Positions 1-6,127 of a stretch of 11,582 nucleotides of DNA are shown one piece after another (position 1 is the stretch's first letter; every line of letters begins with the position of its first letter). A program made the translations under genes and the position numbers. Origin of the DNA: Actinomycetota bacterium (GTDB lineage Bacteria > Actinomycetota > Actinomycetes > Nanopelagicales > Nanopelagicaceae); assembly GCA_009702465.1 (NCBI GenBank), contig WLHY01000017.1:1-11582 (forward strand). The letters run 5' to 3'. The notes beneath the pieces were generated by a model. That model ran no database searches and was not told where the DNA came from. It saw only the letters and a list, made by a program, of their open reading frames with translations.

Positions 1-8
1 AAGAACAT
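1..8 (-). CDS. mraZ: MraZ, first codons only (runs off the left edge)
   Basis: Only ATG TTC TT is inside the window, read leftward from position 8. This gives Met-Phe-(Leu/Phe), and MraZ proteins almost always begin Met-Phe-Leu. A strong Shine-Dalgarno (AAAGGGGGT on the minus strand, about positions 14-22) sits 5-6 nt upstream. The call rests on that start, on the box array at 48-114 and on the DUF3040 gene immediately upstream, which is the standard actinobacterial neighbour of mraZ. MraZ is an AbrB-fold, ring-forming DNA-binding protein that controls the dcw (division and cell wall) operon, including its own promoter. The identity is inferred from context because almost none of the protein is visible. 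Confidence 0.62.
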
Positions 9-47
9 TGATGACCCCCTTTCACGCTCAGTAAAAAGCTCAGGTCA

Positions 48-114
48 CCACTTTACTCCCTTTTTCCCCACTTTCAACCCCCCTCACCCACTTCTCCTCC
101 AAATCCTCCACACT
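48..114 (-). promoter_or_regulatory. Phased MraZ-type operator array upstream of mraZ
   Basis: On the minus strand the 7-mer AAAGTGG occurs at 48-54 and 68-74, GAAGTGG at 88-94 and a weaker AGTGTGG at 108-114, each exactly 20 bp from the next. A degenerate G-run copy (AAAAGGG at 58-64, and weaker at 78-84) falls halfway, so the underlying period is 10 bp. MraZ is known to bind several TGGG-type or AAAGTGG-type direct repeats with a 10-bp period in front of mraZ, which matches. The array lies between the terminator at 161-186 and the mraZ start, so the mraZ promoter should lie around 115-160, but no convincing -35/-10 pair is visible there. Confidence 0.7.
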
Positions 115-160
115 CTCCCCCTTGTATCTACAGATAAATCAGGGCTTTGGATTTGGGCAC

Positions 161-186
161 AAAAAAACCGCCCTAGGCGGGCGGTT
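161..186 (-). terminator. Rho-independent terminator of the DUF3040 gene
   Basis: On the minus strand an 8-bp perfect stem, AACCGCCC pairing with GGGCGGTT around a 5-nt loop (GCCTA), is followed by a run of T (positions 161-167, the last two being part of the stem). It begins 24 nt after the DUF3040 stop codon and separates that gene from mraZ, implying that mraZ has its own promoter. Confidence 0.88.
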
Positions 187-210
187 GATTTGAAGCTTTA
201 TCTAACTGAT

Positions 211-567
211 CTATCGATCCTCACCACGTTGATCCCAGCGCTCATTTAAGCTCGCCGACCAGCCTGGTCTCTTCGCCTTTTTAGGGCCTCGGGGGGTTAC
301 TCCACCTAGCGATAAATTACTCAGGATCAATATCAAGCCAATTAGTGAGAGCAGGAAGGCTACAACTCCTATTGGAGTGGATTTTGCAACCAAGGCGGTT
401 ATCAGAGTTAGTAGGCCAAGGATAAATGTTGCAGCACCGATTAATGCCTTAGATGACTCCTTGGTTCGGGCCTTACCGGTCAAGGTTGATTGCAGCTTTG
501 GATCCTCCGCCCCTAGGGCGGCCTCCATCTCGGCAAGTACCTTGCGCTCGTGATCTGTTAAACCCAT
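211..567 (-). CDS. DUF3040 family small membrane protein
   Basis: This 118-residue protein begins with the conserved DUF3040 head: L3-T-D-H-E-R-K-V-L-A-E-M-E-A-A-L, then A20-E-D-P-K, a short amphipathic cytosolic segment found in actinobacterial DUF3040 proteins. Two hydrophobic segments follow (about 40-60 and 65-83), then a basic tail ending in an ERW-x-x-R motif (109-114). It is probably an inner-membrane protein with both ends in the cytoplasm. Family members sit directly upstream of mraZ across Actinobacteria, suggesting a link to division or envelope growth, but the molecular function is unknown. No Shine-Dalgarno precedes the ATG; a TATATT -10 element ends 6 nt before it, so the mRNA is probably leaderless. 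It is bounded by its own terminator. Confidence 0.85.
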   Translation of the reverse strand: MGLTDHERKVLAEMEAALGAEDPKLQSTLTGKARTKESSKALIGAATFILGLLTLITALVAKSTPIGVVAFLLSLIGLILILSNLSLGGVTPRGPKKAKRPGWSASLNERWDQRGEDR

Positions 568-579
568 ATTCGAAATATA
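568..579 (-). promoter_or_regulatory. Candidate leaderless promoter (-10) of the DUF3040 gene
   Basis: TATATT at 574-579 (minus strand) is followed by 6 nt and then the ATG, which places the expected transcription start on or beside the start codon. Leaderless mRNAs are common in Actinobacteria and the gene lacks a Shine-Dalgarno. No good -35 is visible. Just upstream lie two short perfect inverted repeats, 584-596 (AGATTT-n-AAATCT) and 604-613 (CCAAATTTGG), of unknown meaning. Confidence 0.4.
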
Positions 580-624
580 GAGCAGATTTCAAATCTAGGG
601 AAACCAAATTTGGGCTACCTTGAA

Positions 625-1800
625 TTAATCCTCATCACTTGGTGAGACCAACCGCGCTGGGCGGACGCTGCCACGACCAAATTTTGCCTTAACTCGATCG
701 ATCGCTGAATCTGCCTGCCGCCAACCAATATCGCGCTGTCCAATCAGTAACTGCTCAGCCGCCTCCTCGGCAGGGGTTAACCCTTCTAATGAAACTCCCA
801 CCAACCTAATTCTCGCTCGATCAAGTTTTAGAGCTAGATAAAGTTGCTTTGCAACCTCGAAACTCTCATTTGTTCCTGAGATTGGTTGATCTAATTTTTT
901 AGATCTAGTGATTGTTTTAAAATCTGCAAATCTAACCTTGATCGAAATGGTTTTGGCACAGAAGCCAGCATCTCGCATTCGTAATGTTGCCTTTTCGCAC
1001 AACCTTAAAAACTCTCGCAAAATCTCCTCTGGATCATCAATATCAGTTGCAAAGGTTTCAGCTGCACTAATACTTTTTTCCGGCTCGTAACTAATCACCT
1101 CACGACTATCTCTACCCCACGCCAACTCATACAGTGATGAGCCGGTCGCCTCACCTAAGGCTCTAATCAATGTATTGCGTGGTGTATTTGCAATCTCTCC
1201 TACTGTGCGCAGCCCTAATTTTTCTAACTGTTCATTTGTTTTAGGACCAACTCCCCAGATTGCATTTGCTGGCAATGGATGCAAAAAGCTTAAAATCTGA
1301 TCAGTTGCAACCTCAAGTAATCCATTTGGTTTGCAGTGCTGGGATGCTAGCTTTGCGATAAATTTATTGTGCGCTATTCCAACTGAGCAGGTGATGCCTT
1401 GCTCTCTCTCGACCTTTGCTCGGATCATCATTGCGATCTCGCGGCCGCTTCCCAATAATCTTTTGGCGCCAGTTACATCGATAAATGCCTCATCTAATGA
1501 GATCGGCTCAACATGCGGAGAAACATCTCGAAATATTTTCATTACCTCTTCCGATACCTGGCTGTAACGGGTGTGATCAGGTGGAATAAAGATGGCGGTT
1601 GGTGCTAATCGCTGCGCCCGACCAACTGGCATGGCTGCACGGATTCCAAATTTTCGAGCCTCATAATTTGCAGAAAGTACGACTCCGCGAACTCCGGCAC
1701 CAACTACAACCGCTTTACCCTTTAACTTGGGATTATCTTTAATTGATACGGAGGCATAAAAGGCATCCATATCAACATGCAAAATTGTGGATTCGCTCAT
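625..1800 (-). CDS. dinB: Y-family DNA polymerase IV (DinB)
   Basis: This 391-residue protein is an error-prone lesion-bypass polymerase. The first motif DMDAFYASV spans 10-18 with catalytic Asp10, and S101-L-D-E-A-F supplies Asp103 and Glu104, so all three metal-binding acids are present. SVGIAHNKFIAKLAS (139-153) and the helix-hairpin-helix segment IWGVGPKT (181-188) are canonical. The little-finger domain covers about 240-340, and the C-terminus carries the actinobacterial FGRGSVRPARLV ending. An oddity is Ser19 where nearly all family members have Glu (SVE to SVS). The clamp-binding peptide appears weak: Q350-L-L-I-G rather than QLxLF. The ATG overlaps the dnaE stop as ATGA, with no Shine-Dalgarno, so translation is probably coupled. 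The intact active site rules out an ImuB-type inactive protein. It is the third gene of the SOS operon. Confidence 0.95.
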   Translation of the reverse strand: MSESTILHVDMDAFYASVSIKDNPKLKGKAVVVGAGVRGVVLSANYEARKFGIRAAMPVGRAQRLAPTAIFIPPDHTRYSQVSEEVMKIFRDVSPHVEPISLDEAFIDVTGAKRLLGSGREIAMMIRAKVEREQGITCSVGIAHNKFIAKLASQHCKPNGLLEVATDQILSFLHPLPANAIWGVGPKTNEQLEKLGLRTVGEIANTPRNTLIRALGEATGSSLYELAWGRDSREVISYEPEKSISAAETFATDIDDPEEILREFLRLCEKATLRMRDAGFCAKTISIKVRFADFKTITRSKKLDQPISGTNESFEVAKQLYLALKLDRARIRLVGVSLEGLTPAEEAAEQLLIGQRDIGWRQADSAIDRVKAKFGRGSVRPARLVSPSDED

Positions 1801-4800
1801 GCATTACTACTTTTCACAGTTGTCTCCACAGTTGGCAGATTACGCCAACTTACTTGTGATTTCTCGGTAAGCCATCTGGTGTAGGCGCTAGATAACTCCC
1901 AGGCTTCAGTAGCTCTGATTGAAACCCCTCTTGGTCCAGTACGTCGTACTGCGCCACGAATTAAAAAAAGATTTGAGGTACGAAGCAGTTGAGCATAACT
2001 TTGCTGGGTATCCTCAAAAAAGGTTACATCATTACAGCCATACCCATCATCTATAGTTAAAAACATTACTCGCTTGCCAGATCGCACTGGTGGTGTTTGT
2101 AGCGCTGACTTAACTCCGGCTATTAAAATCTGCGCACCAGATCGTTGTTTTATTACATCACTTGATTTGACTGCGCCAATTGCATTTAAGAAATCTCCAT
2201 AAAAGTTAAGCAGGTGGGAGGTGACCTCCATGCCTAAAATTGCTACCTCATTTTGTATCTGCTCTATTGCGGTTAAGTTAGGTAGCCCCGCTGTTACAAG
2301 GGGTGGTGGAAGTAAGCCCAGGGTTAATTGAGTTTGGCCCACCTTATTGTTGCTTGATTTGCCAGTTAATTTGTAGAGATCTTGCAGATGTAAAAGTAGA
2401 TCCCGCCGATTTAGCTTTTCACTTGATTGATTTATTTGATGTAGTTGATCAAAGCCACCAACCATAATTAGGGACTCTGTTGTAGTAATACTTGCACCAG
2501 AGCGATGAACAAAATCTGCTAAATCTACAAATGGTCGGGCGGTAATTATTGATTCAATCTCGCGCTCTGATATGCCTCCTAAATCAGCAAGTGATAGACG
2601 AAGTGCATAGCCATTTGCATCTGGTAATTGAAGTGAGCGACCAGTGCTCTTTAAATCTGGTGCGGTGTATACAGCTTTCTTATTTATTTCAGTCCGCTCG
2701 ATCTTTTCTACTGTGACTGTACGGTGTGATTGATTAACATCAATACCTTTAATCTGGATTCCCCACTGTCTAGCATCATCGAGAATTAATCGCTTTGGAT
2801 ACATACCTGGATCATGAGTTAACACCCCCGCTATAAATGCAGCGGTGTAATGAGTTTTCAGCCAGGCAGATTGATAGGTTGGAAGTGCAAAAGCTGCTGC
2901 GTGTGCTTTACAAAAACCAAAGGAGGCAAAGGCGCGCAGTATCTGCCAGATCTCTTCCACTACATTTAATTGATAACCCTGAGATAGGGCTGCTGGATAA
3001 AACCAATCACATACCTCTTGTTGGCCATCAAGTGAGCCAAGCAAGCGCCGTTTTTCATCTGCTTGCGCCAATGTAATGCCGCTCATTACTGAGATTAATC
3101 TAATTACCTGTTCATGAAATACAACTACGCCATGTGTTTGTGCCATGATCGGATCTAAATCAGGATGAATACTTTTTACAGTACTTAACCCATGTCGAAC
3201 TGATAAAAATGGGCGAATCATGTCGCTCTTTACGGGACCTGGCCTAAATAATGAGATATCAATAATTAAATCGGTAAAGCTGTTGGGCGCAAATTTACCA
3301 ATTAACTCACGCTGGCCAGGAGATTCGATTTGAAAGACACCAAGGGTTCGAGTTGATGCAATTAGATCAAAGGTTTTTGGATCAGATAATGATATTTGAT
3401 CAATATCTAACTGCACACCTTCTACTCTTTTTATCTCGGAGATTGTGTGAGTAATCGCTGATTGCATTCGGACCCCAAGTACATCTAATTTTAAAAAGCC
3501 CACTGCTTCAACATCATCTTTATCAAATTGCACCATTGGGTAACCACTGGCATTTACTTCAAGTGGCGCATGATCACGCAGACCAATATCTGATAACACA
3601 ATGGCGCATGGGTGCATTGATAGATGGCGTGGTAAGCCATCTAATTTTTGCGCTAAATCAATCGCCATTTTTAAAATCGGCGTATCTAACTTTAAACTTT
3701 TTAACTCTGGTAAATTTTCTAGCGCTTTAGCAATATTGCGGGCTCTGATATGTGGCAGTGATTTAGCAATTAAATCAATCTCTATTGGTGAAATACCAAG
3801 CGCTGCTCCGACATCACGGATCGCATGGCGAGATCGATAGGTTTCAACCATTGAAACCGTGGCAACTCGAGCGCCATACCTTTCAAATATCGCATCATAA
3901 ATCTCTAGCCTTCTGGCAGATTCAACATCAATATCAATATCTGGCAACTCATTGCGAAGTGGTGAACAAAAGCGCTCCATTAACAAGCCATACTCAATTG
4001 GCTCAACCCCTGAGATGCCTAATAGGTAGCAAATTAATGAACCAGCACCACTTCCCCGTGCTGCTACTCGGATTGATTTACTTCTGGCTAAATCAGTTAT
4101 GTCAGCAACTGTTAAAAAGTATGATTCATAGCCCAGGGTGCGTACCGTATTTAACTCATCAGTTAATCGATCGGCAGCAATAATTGATTGTTCACCAACA
4201 TACTTAGTAGATAGCCCAGCTAGGCACCTTTGTTTTAATTGAGCTGTTAAATCTCCTTGGCTTTTGCCACCAACTACTTCAGCCTCTGGCAGATGGATCT
4301 TGCCAATTCCAACATCACGACGTGGATCTAGCACCGCCATTTCAGCCCATTGCATTGTGGTTTTAATTAATGCATGTGGTGTGCTTTCACCAGCTGCTTG
4401 TGAAATCTCAGTAGCAAGTTGGTGCATCTGCTTTATATCCTTTAGATACGCCTCGCTATTTTGACGCTCTACATGACGCTTATGAAGTGGCACTAAATTA
4501 CGTGCTGAATCTAAAACATCAGCTAGTGGGCCATCACTGCGATTTAACATTCGAACTGAGTTTGTTAAAACTGCTGGCAGATCATTGCTTCGAGCAAAGG
4601 CCAAGATTCGGGCGGCAAATGGTGTGGAGAGTGGGCCATCACCACGAATGCGATGAGAAAGCACCTCTATCCCCTGCTTGAAAAAGTAATCCTTACTTGA
4701 GTTAAAGATTGATAAGGCCTGGGTTAATTGGCGAGCGCTAATTGCTGTTGCAAGTTGGGATTCTGGGCCGTGAATCGCAAGTAGTTTTTTACTGTACTGA

Positions 4801-5141
4801 AAGTTTTGCTGAAGTATTTCATGTGTAAGTAGGCCACCGGTAAAATTAACTGCGGTTAATAATCGATATAGCGCTGGCAGCCCACCATCGCTACTTGCTA
4901 ATAATGTGATTCGGTACTTTGGTTGCAAAAAACTTAAGTTGATACCAAGGATGGGTTTGATTGATGCGCTCTCGCAAGCTTGTACAAATCTGATAGCACC
5001 CGCCATATTGTCACGATCGGTTAGGGCAAGTGATTGCATACCAAACTGGGCGGCACGTTCTGCTAATTGATCTGCAGTTGCTGTGCCGTACTTAAATGAG
5101 TAACCACTGCAGGTGCGCAGGTGGGTGAAGTTAACTGGCAC
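1797..5141 (-). CDS. dnaE2: Error-prone DNA polymerase III alpha-type subunit (DnaE2/ImuC-like)
   Basis: This 1114-residue C-family polymerase has palm carboxylates in P400-D-I-D-I-D (Asp401, Asp403) and KLD (Asp553), plus conserved blocks ARGSGAGSL (361-369), HPCAIV (510-515), GVFQIES (601-607) and FGFCKAHAAAFA (741-752). An OB fold occupies about 1003-1080, and the chain ends soon after it, without the long tau-binding C-terminus of a replicative DnaE1; the length also suits DnaE2. The N-terminal PHP domain (about 1-210) has lost metal ligands: HxH is H7-L-R9, TDHD is T41-D-R43-D, and the late VH is V196-R197, so PHP exonuclease activity is unlikely. A possible weak clamp motif is Q938-L-T-L-G. 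The start is GTG at 5141, overlapping the previous gene by 11 nt; the codons just after it encode the conserved FTHL. It probably extends primers past lesions inserted by the adjacent Pol IV. Confidence 0.92.
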   Translation of the reverse strand: MPVNFTHLRTCSGYSFKYGTATADQLAERAAQFGMQSLALTDRDNMAGAIRFVQACESASIKPILGINLSFLQPKYRITLLASSDGGLPALYRLLTAVNFTGGLLTHEILQQNFQYSKKLLAIHGPESQLATAISARQLTQALSIFNSSKDYFFKQGIEVLSHRIRGDGPLSTPFAARILAFARSNDLPAVLTNSVRMLNRSDGPLADVLDSARNLVPLHKRHVERQNSEAYLKDIKQMHQLATEISQAAGESTPHALIKTTMQWAEMAVLDPRRDVGIGKIHLPEAEVVGGKSQGDLTAQLKQRCLAGLSTKYVGEQSIIAADRLTDELNTVRTLGYESYFLTVADITDLARSKSIRVAARGSGAGSLICYLLGISGVEPIEYGLLMERFCSPLRNELPDIDIDVESARRLEIYDAIFERYGARVATVSMVETYRSRHAIRDVGAALGISPIEIDLIAKSLPHIRARNIAKALENLPELKSLKLDTPILKMAIDLAQKLDGLPRHLSMHPCAIVLSDIGLRDHAPLEVNASGYPMVQFDKDDVEAVGFLKLDVLGVRMQSAITHTISEIKRVEGVQLDIDQISLSDPKTFDLIASTRTLGVFQIESPGQRELIGKFAPNSFTDLIIDISLFRPGPVKSDMIRPFLSVRHGLSTVKSIHPDLDPIMAQTHGVVVFHEQVIRLISVMSGITLAQADEKRRLLGSLDGQQEVCDWFYPAALSQGYQLNVVEEIWQILRAFASFGFCKAHAAAFALPTYQSAWLKTHYTAAFIAGVLTHDPGMYPKRLILDDARQWGIQIKGIDVNQSHRTVTVEKIERTEINKKAVYTAPDLKSTGRSLQLPDANGYALRLSLADLGGISEREIESIITARPFVDLADFVHRSGASITTTESLIMVGGFDQLHQINQSSEKLNRRDLLLHLQDLYKLTGKSSNNKVGQTQLTLGLLPPPLVTAGLPNLTAIEQIQNEVAILGMEVTSHLLNFYGDFLNAIGAVKSSDVIKQRSGAQILIAGVKSALQTPPVRSGKRVMFLTIDDGYGCNDVTFFEDTQQSYAQLLRTSNLFLIRGAVRRTGPRGVSIRATEAWELSSAYTRWLTEKSQVSWRNLPTVETTVKSSNA

Positions 5142-5466
5142 GAGATGTTGGGCGAATTCGCCAATCGCCAGTTACCTCATCTAACTCGATCTCAAAGGTG
5201 GCGAGCGCTCCTACTGGTGCTGCCTCTACCCGCCATACAGCACGTGCTTGGTCATCAATCTTTAAACCAATCTTTGTATGGGCATTTGTATGGGCATTTG
5301 TATCTGCATGTGTATTTCCATCACTGATTCGGTTCCACCAGCCACCTGATTCATTCCACCTTGATGTAATGGCATGGATATGAAAGTGATGGCCTTGATA
5401 GATGAACTCAACTGGTTCACCCTCTGGCGCAAGCACCCGATTTGAATTTATACCTTTATCGAACAT
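5131..5466 (-). CDS. DUF6504 family protein, first gene of the SOS mutasome operon
   Basis: This 111-residue soluble protein has no membrane segment or signal peptide. Its pattern (EPVEFIYQGHHFHIHAITSRW at 17-37, then GGWWNR, a variable loop, and VWRVEA followed by FEIELDEVTGDWRI) matches the small DUF6504 family that accompanies error-prone DnaE and Y-family polymerase genes in Actinobacteria. It is a compact beta-rich fold by appearance, of unknown biochemical role; partnership with the two polymerases is inferred from operon position. The loop between GGWWNR and VWRVEA holds a four-residue repeat (N-A-H-T) encoded by a 12-bp tandem repeat. The ATG at 5466 lies inside the LexA box, and an in-frame TGA 18 nt upstream excludes a longer start. 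There is no Shine-Dalgarno, so the mRNA is probably leaderless or nearly so. The stop overlaps dnaE2 by 11 nt. Confidence 0.8.
   Translation of the reverse strand: MFDKGINSNRVLAPEGEPVEFIYQGHHFHIHAITSRWNESGGWWNRISDGNTHADTNAHTNAHTKIGLKIDDQARAVWRVEAAPVGALATFEIELDEVTGDWRIRPTSRAS
5273..5320 (-). repeat. 12-bp tandem repeat inside the DUF6504 gene
   Basis: Four consecutive 12-bp units read on the plus strand: TTTGTATGGGCA twice exactly (5273-5284, 5285-5296), then TTTGTATCTGCA (two changes) and a diverged TGTGTATTTCCA. In the protein this gives N-T-H-A-D-T-N-A-H-T-N-A-H-T. The unit is a multiple of three, so gain or loss of a copy would keep the frame and alter only loop length. Confidence 0.85.
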
Positions 5467-5474
5467 ATGTTCGA
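5459..5474 (-). promoter_or_regulatory. SOS box (LexA operator) of the mutasome operon
   Basis: TCGAACATATGTTCGA is a perfect 16-bp palindrome matching the Gram-positive/actinobacterial LexA consensus (GAAC-N4-GTTC with flanking TCG/CGA). It begins immediately after the -10 element and covers both the expected transcription start and the ATG of the DUF6504 gene, so bound LexA would block initiation of the whole DUF6504-dnaE2-dinB operon until DNA damage activates RecA. Confidence 0.93.
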
Positions 5475-5504
5475 AAGATACTCATAACCTCCGACAGTGG
5501 TCAA
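5475..5504 (-). promoter_or_regulatory. Promoter of the DUF6504-dnaE2-dinB operon
   Basis: On the minus strand TTGACC (5499-5504; five of six to TTGACA) is followed by an 18-bp spacer and TATCTT (5475-5480; four of six to TATAAT). The expected start is at about 5466-5468, giving a leader of 0-2 nt before the ATG. The LexA box abuts the -10. Confidence 0.72.
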
Positions 5505-5512
5505 GCAGCTAC

Positions 5513-5524
5513 TACCCGTGGGTA
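5513..5524. promoter_or_regulatory. Inverted repeat TACCC-GT-GGGTA, candidate operator
   Basis: A perfect 5-bp inverted repeat with a 2-nt centre lies in the divergent region between the mutasome operon and the DoxX gene. G/C-tract palindromes of the TACCC...GGGTA type are recognised by CsoR/CstR/RcnR-family metal or persulfide sensors. Assignment to that family is a suggestion based only on shape, and no such regulator gene is in the window. Confidence 0.3.
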
Positions 5525-5550
5525 TAGAGCCCAGACACACCCCAATATTG

Positions 5551-5580
5551 GTTGAAATTTCAACTAATCTCCCCTACCTT
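5551..5580 (+). promoter_or_regulatory. Candidate promoter of the DoxX gene with overlapping palindrome
   Basis: TTGAAA (5552-5557), a 17-bp spacer and TACCTT (5575-5580, fitting the loose actinobacterial TAnnnT -10) precede the DoxX start. The -35 is embedded in a perfect 14-bp palindrome, GTTGAAATTTCAAC (5551-5564), which could be a repressor site. The rest of 5475-5624 shows no gene. Confidence 0.45.
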
Positions 5581-5624
5581 TTAGGTGAGCGGATCGATCT
5601 GGATCCACTAATTAAAGGATGGTT

Positions 5625-6056
5625 ATGGATATCTCATTTACCGATGTAGTTTTATTAGTAGGTCGTGTTCTCTTTGCACTGATCTTCATTAACTCTGGAA
5701 TCGCTCACTTTGCAAAAAGCAGCGCAATGACAGGTTATGCCCAATACAAGAAGGTGCCATTTGCTAAGGCATCGGTTTACCTAAGTGGTGCGATGATCGT
5801 ACTTGGCGGCGTTTATATCGTTATTGGCTTCTTTGCCGATCTAGGTGCCCTGCTAATCGCAGCCTTCCTAATTCCAACCGCATTCCTTATGCACGCTTTC
5901 TGGAAAGAGAGTGATGCCACCGCTAAGCAAAATGAGACCATTAGCTTCTTTAAGAATCTCTCTATGGCTGGTGCCGCATTAATCATCTTTGCCCTCCTTC
6001 GCAATGGTGCAGATTTTGGGCCAAATGTTGGAACATTACTTTTCTGGGCCAATTAA
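5625..6056 (+). CDS. DoxX family membrane protein
   Basis: This is a 143-residue, four-helix integral membrane protein, with hydrophobic segments at about 8-28, 50-70, 72-92 and 110-127. The DoxX pattern is clear: GRVLFALIFINSGIAHF (13-29), then G-Y-A-x-Y-K-K-V-P, and H90-A-F-W followed by NLSMAGAAL before the last helix. DoxX/DoxD proteins are linked to quinone-coupled sulfur oxidation, and in mycobacteria to an oxidative-stress membrane complex with SodA and a thiosulfate sulfurtransferase; the role here is not established. The ATG at 5625 is preferred over the one at 5619 because AAAGGA (5614-5619) is then a 5-nt-spaced Shine-Dalgarno, while for 5619 it would overlap the start. It has its own candidate promoter and ends in a strong terminator, so it appears monocistronic. 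Confidence 0.88.
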   Translation: MDISFTDVVLLVGRVLFALIFINSGIAHFAKSSAMTGYAQYKKVPFAKASVYLSGAMIVLGGVYIVIGFFADLGALLIAAFLIPTAFLMHAFWKESDATAKQNETISFFKNLSMAGAALIIFALLRNGADFGPNVGTLLFWAN

Positions 6057-6076
6057 AAGTAAATAAAGGTTAATCA

Positions 6077-6111
6077 AACCGCTCTTGGCACTCGCCAGGG
6101 GCGGTTTTTTT
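6077..6111 (+). terminator. Rho-independent terminator after the DoxX gene
   Basis: A 13-bp stem (6077-6089 with 6094-6106, two T-G pairs) closes a 4-nt loop (ACTC) and runs into seven T residues (6105-6111). It lies 20 nt after the DoxX stop. Confidence 0.92.
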
Positions 6112-6113
6112 AT
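6085..6113 (+). promoter_or_regulatory. Candidate promoter for the tauE-to-carotenoid operon, embedded in the terminator
   Basis: Only 16 nt separate the terminator T-run from the next start codon, so any separate promoter must overlap the terminator. TTGGCA (6085-6090, five of six to TTGACA) lies in the hairpin stem, and TTTTAT (6108-6113, 17-bp spacing, four of six) is made by the T-run plus two bases. The expected start is at about 6120. Read-through from the DoxX transcript is the alternative. Confidence 0.35.
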
Positions 6114-6127
6114 GGAAGCATGCAGAC

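Noticed and set aside
26..43. Direct repeat GCTCAG (26-31 and 38-43) in the mraZ leader
   Set aside because: It is six bases only, out of phase with the MraZ boxes, and expected by chance.
2837..4681. Several plus-strand ORFs of 64-132 codons opposite dnaE2
   Set aside because: They are antisense to a strongly conserved polymerase, have no Shine-Dalgarno signals and resemble no family.
5151..5162. Perfect palindrome GGCGAATTCGCC just upstream of the dnaE2 GTG
   Set aside because: It lies in conserved DUF6504 codons (Gly-Asp-Trp-Arg-Ile-Arg) and is short with no loop, so it is most likely a by-product of the coding sequence.
5456..5485. Nine-codon minus-strand ORF (Met-Ser-Ile-Phe-Arg-Thr-Tyr-Val-Arg) with an upstream GGAGG, overlapping the LexA box, as a possible leader peptide
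   Set aside because: The GGAGG is only 2 nt from its ATG, and this ATG would lie upstream of the transcription start predicted from the TTGACC/TATCTT promoter.
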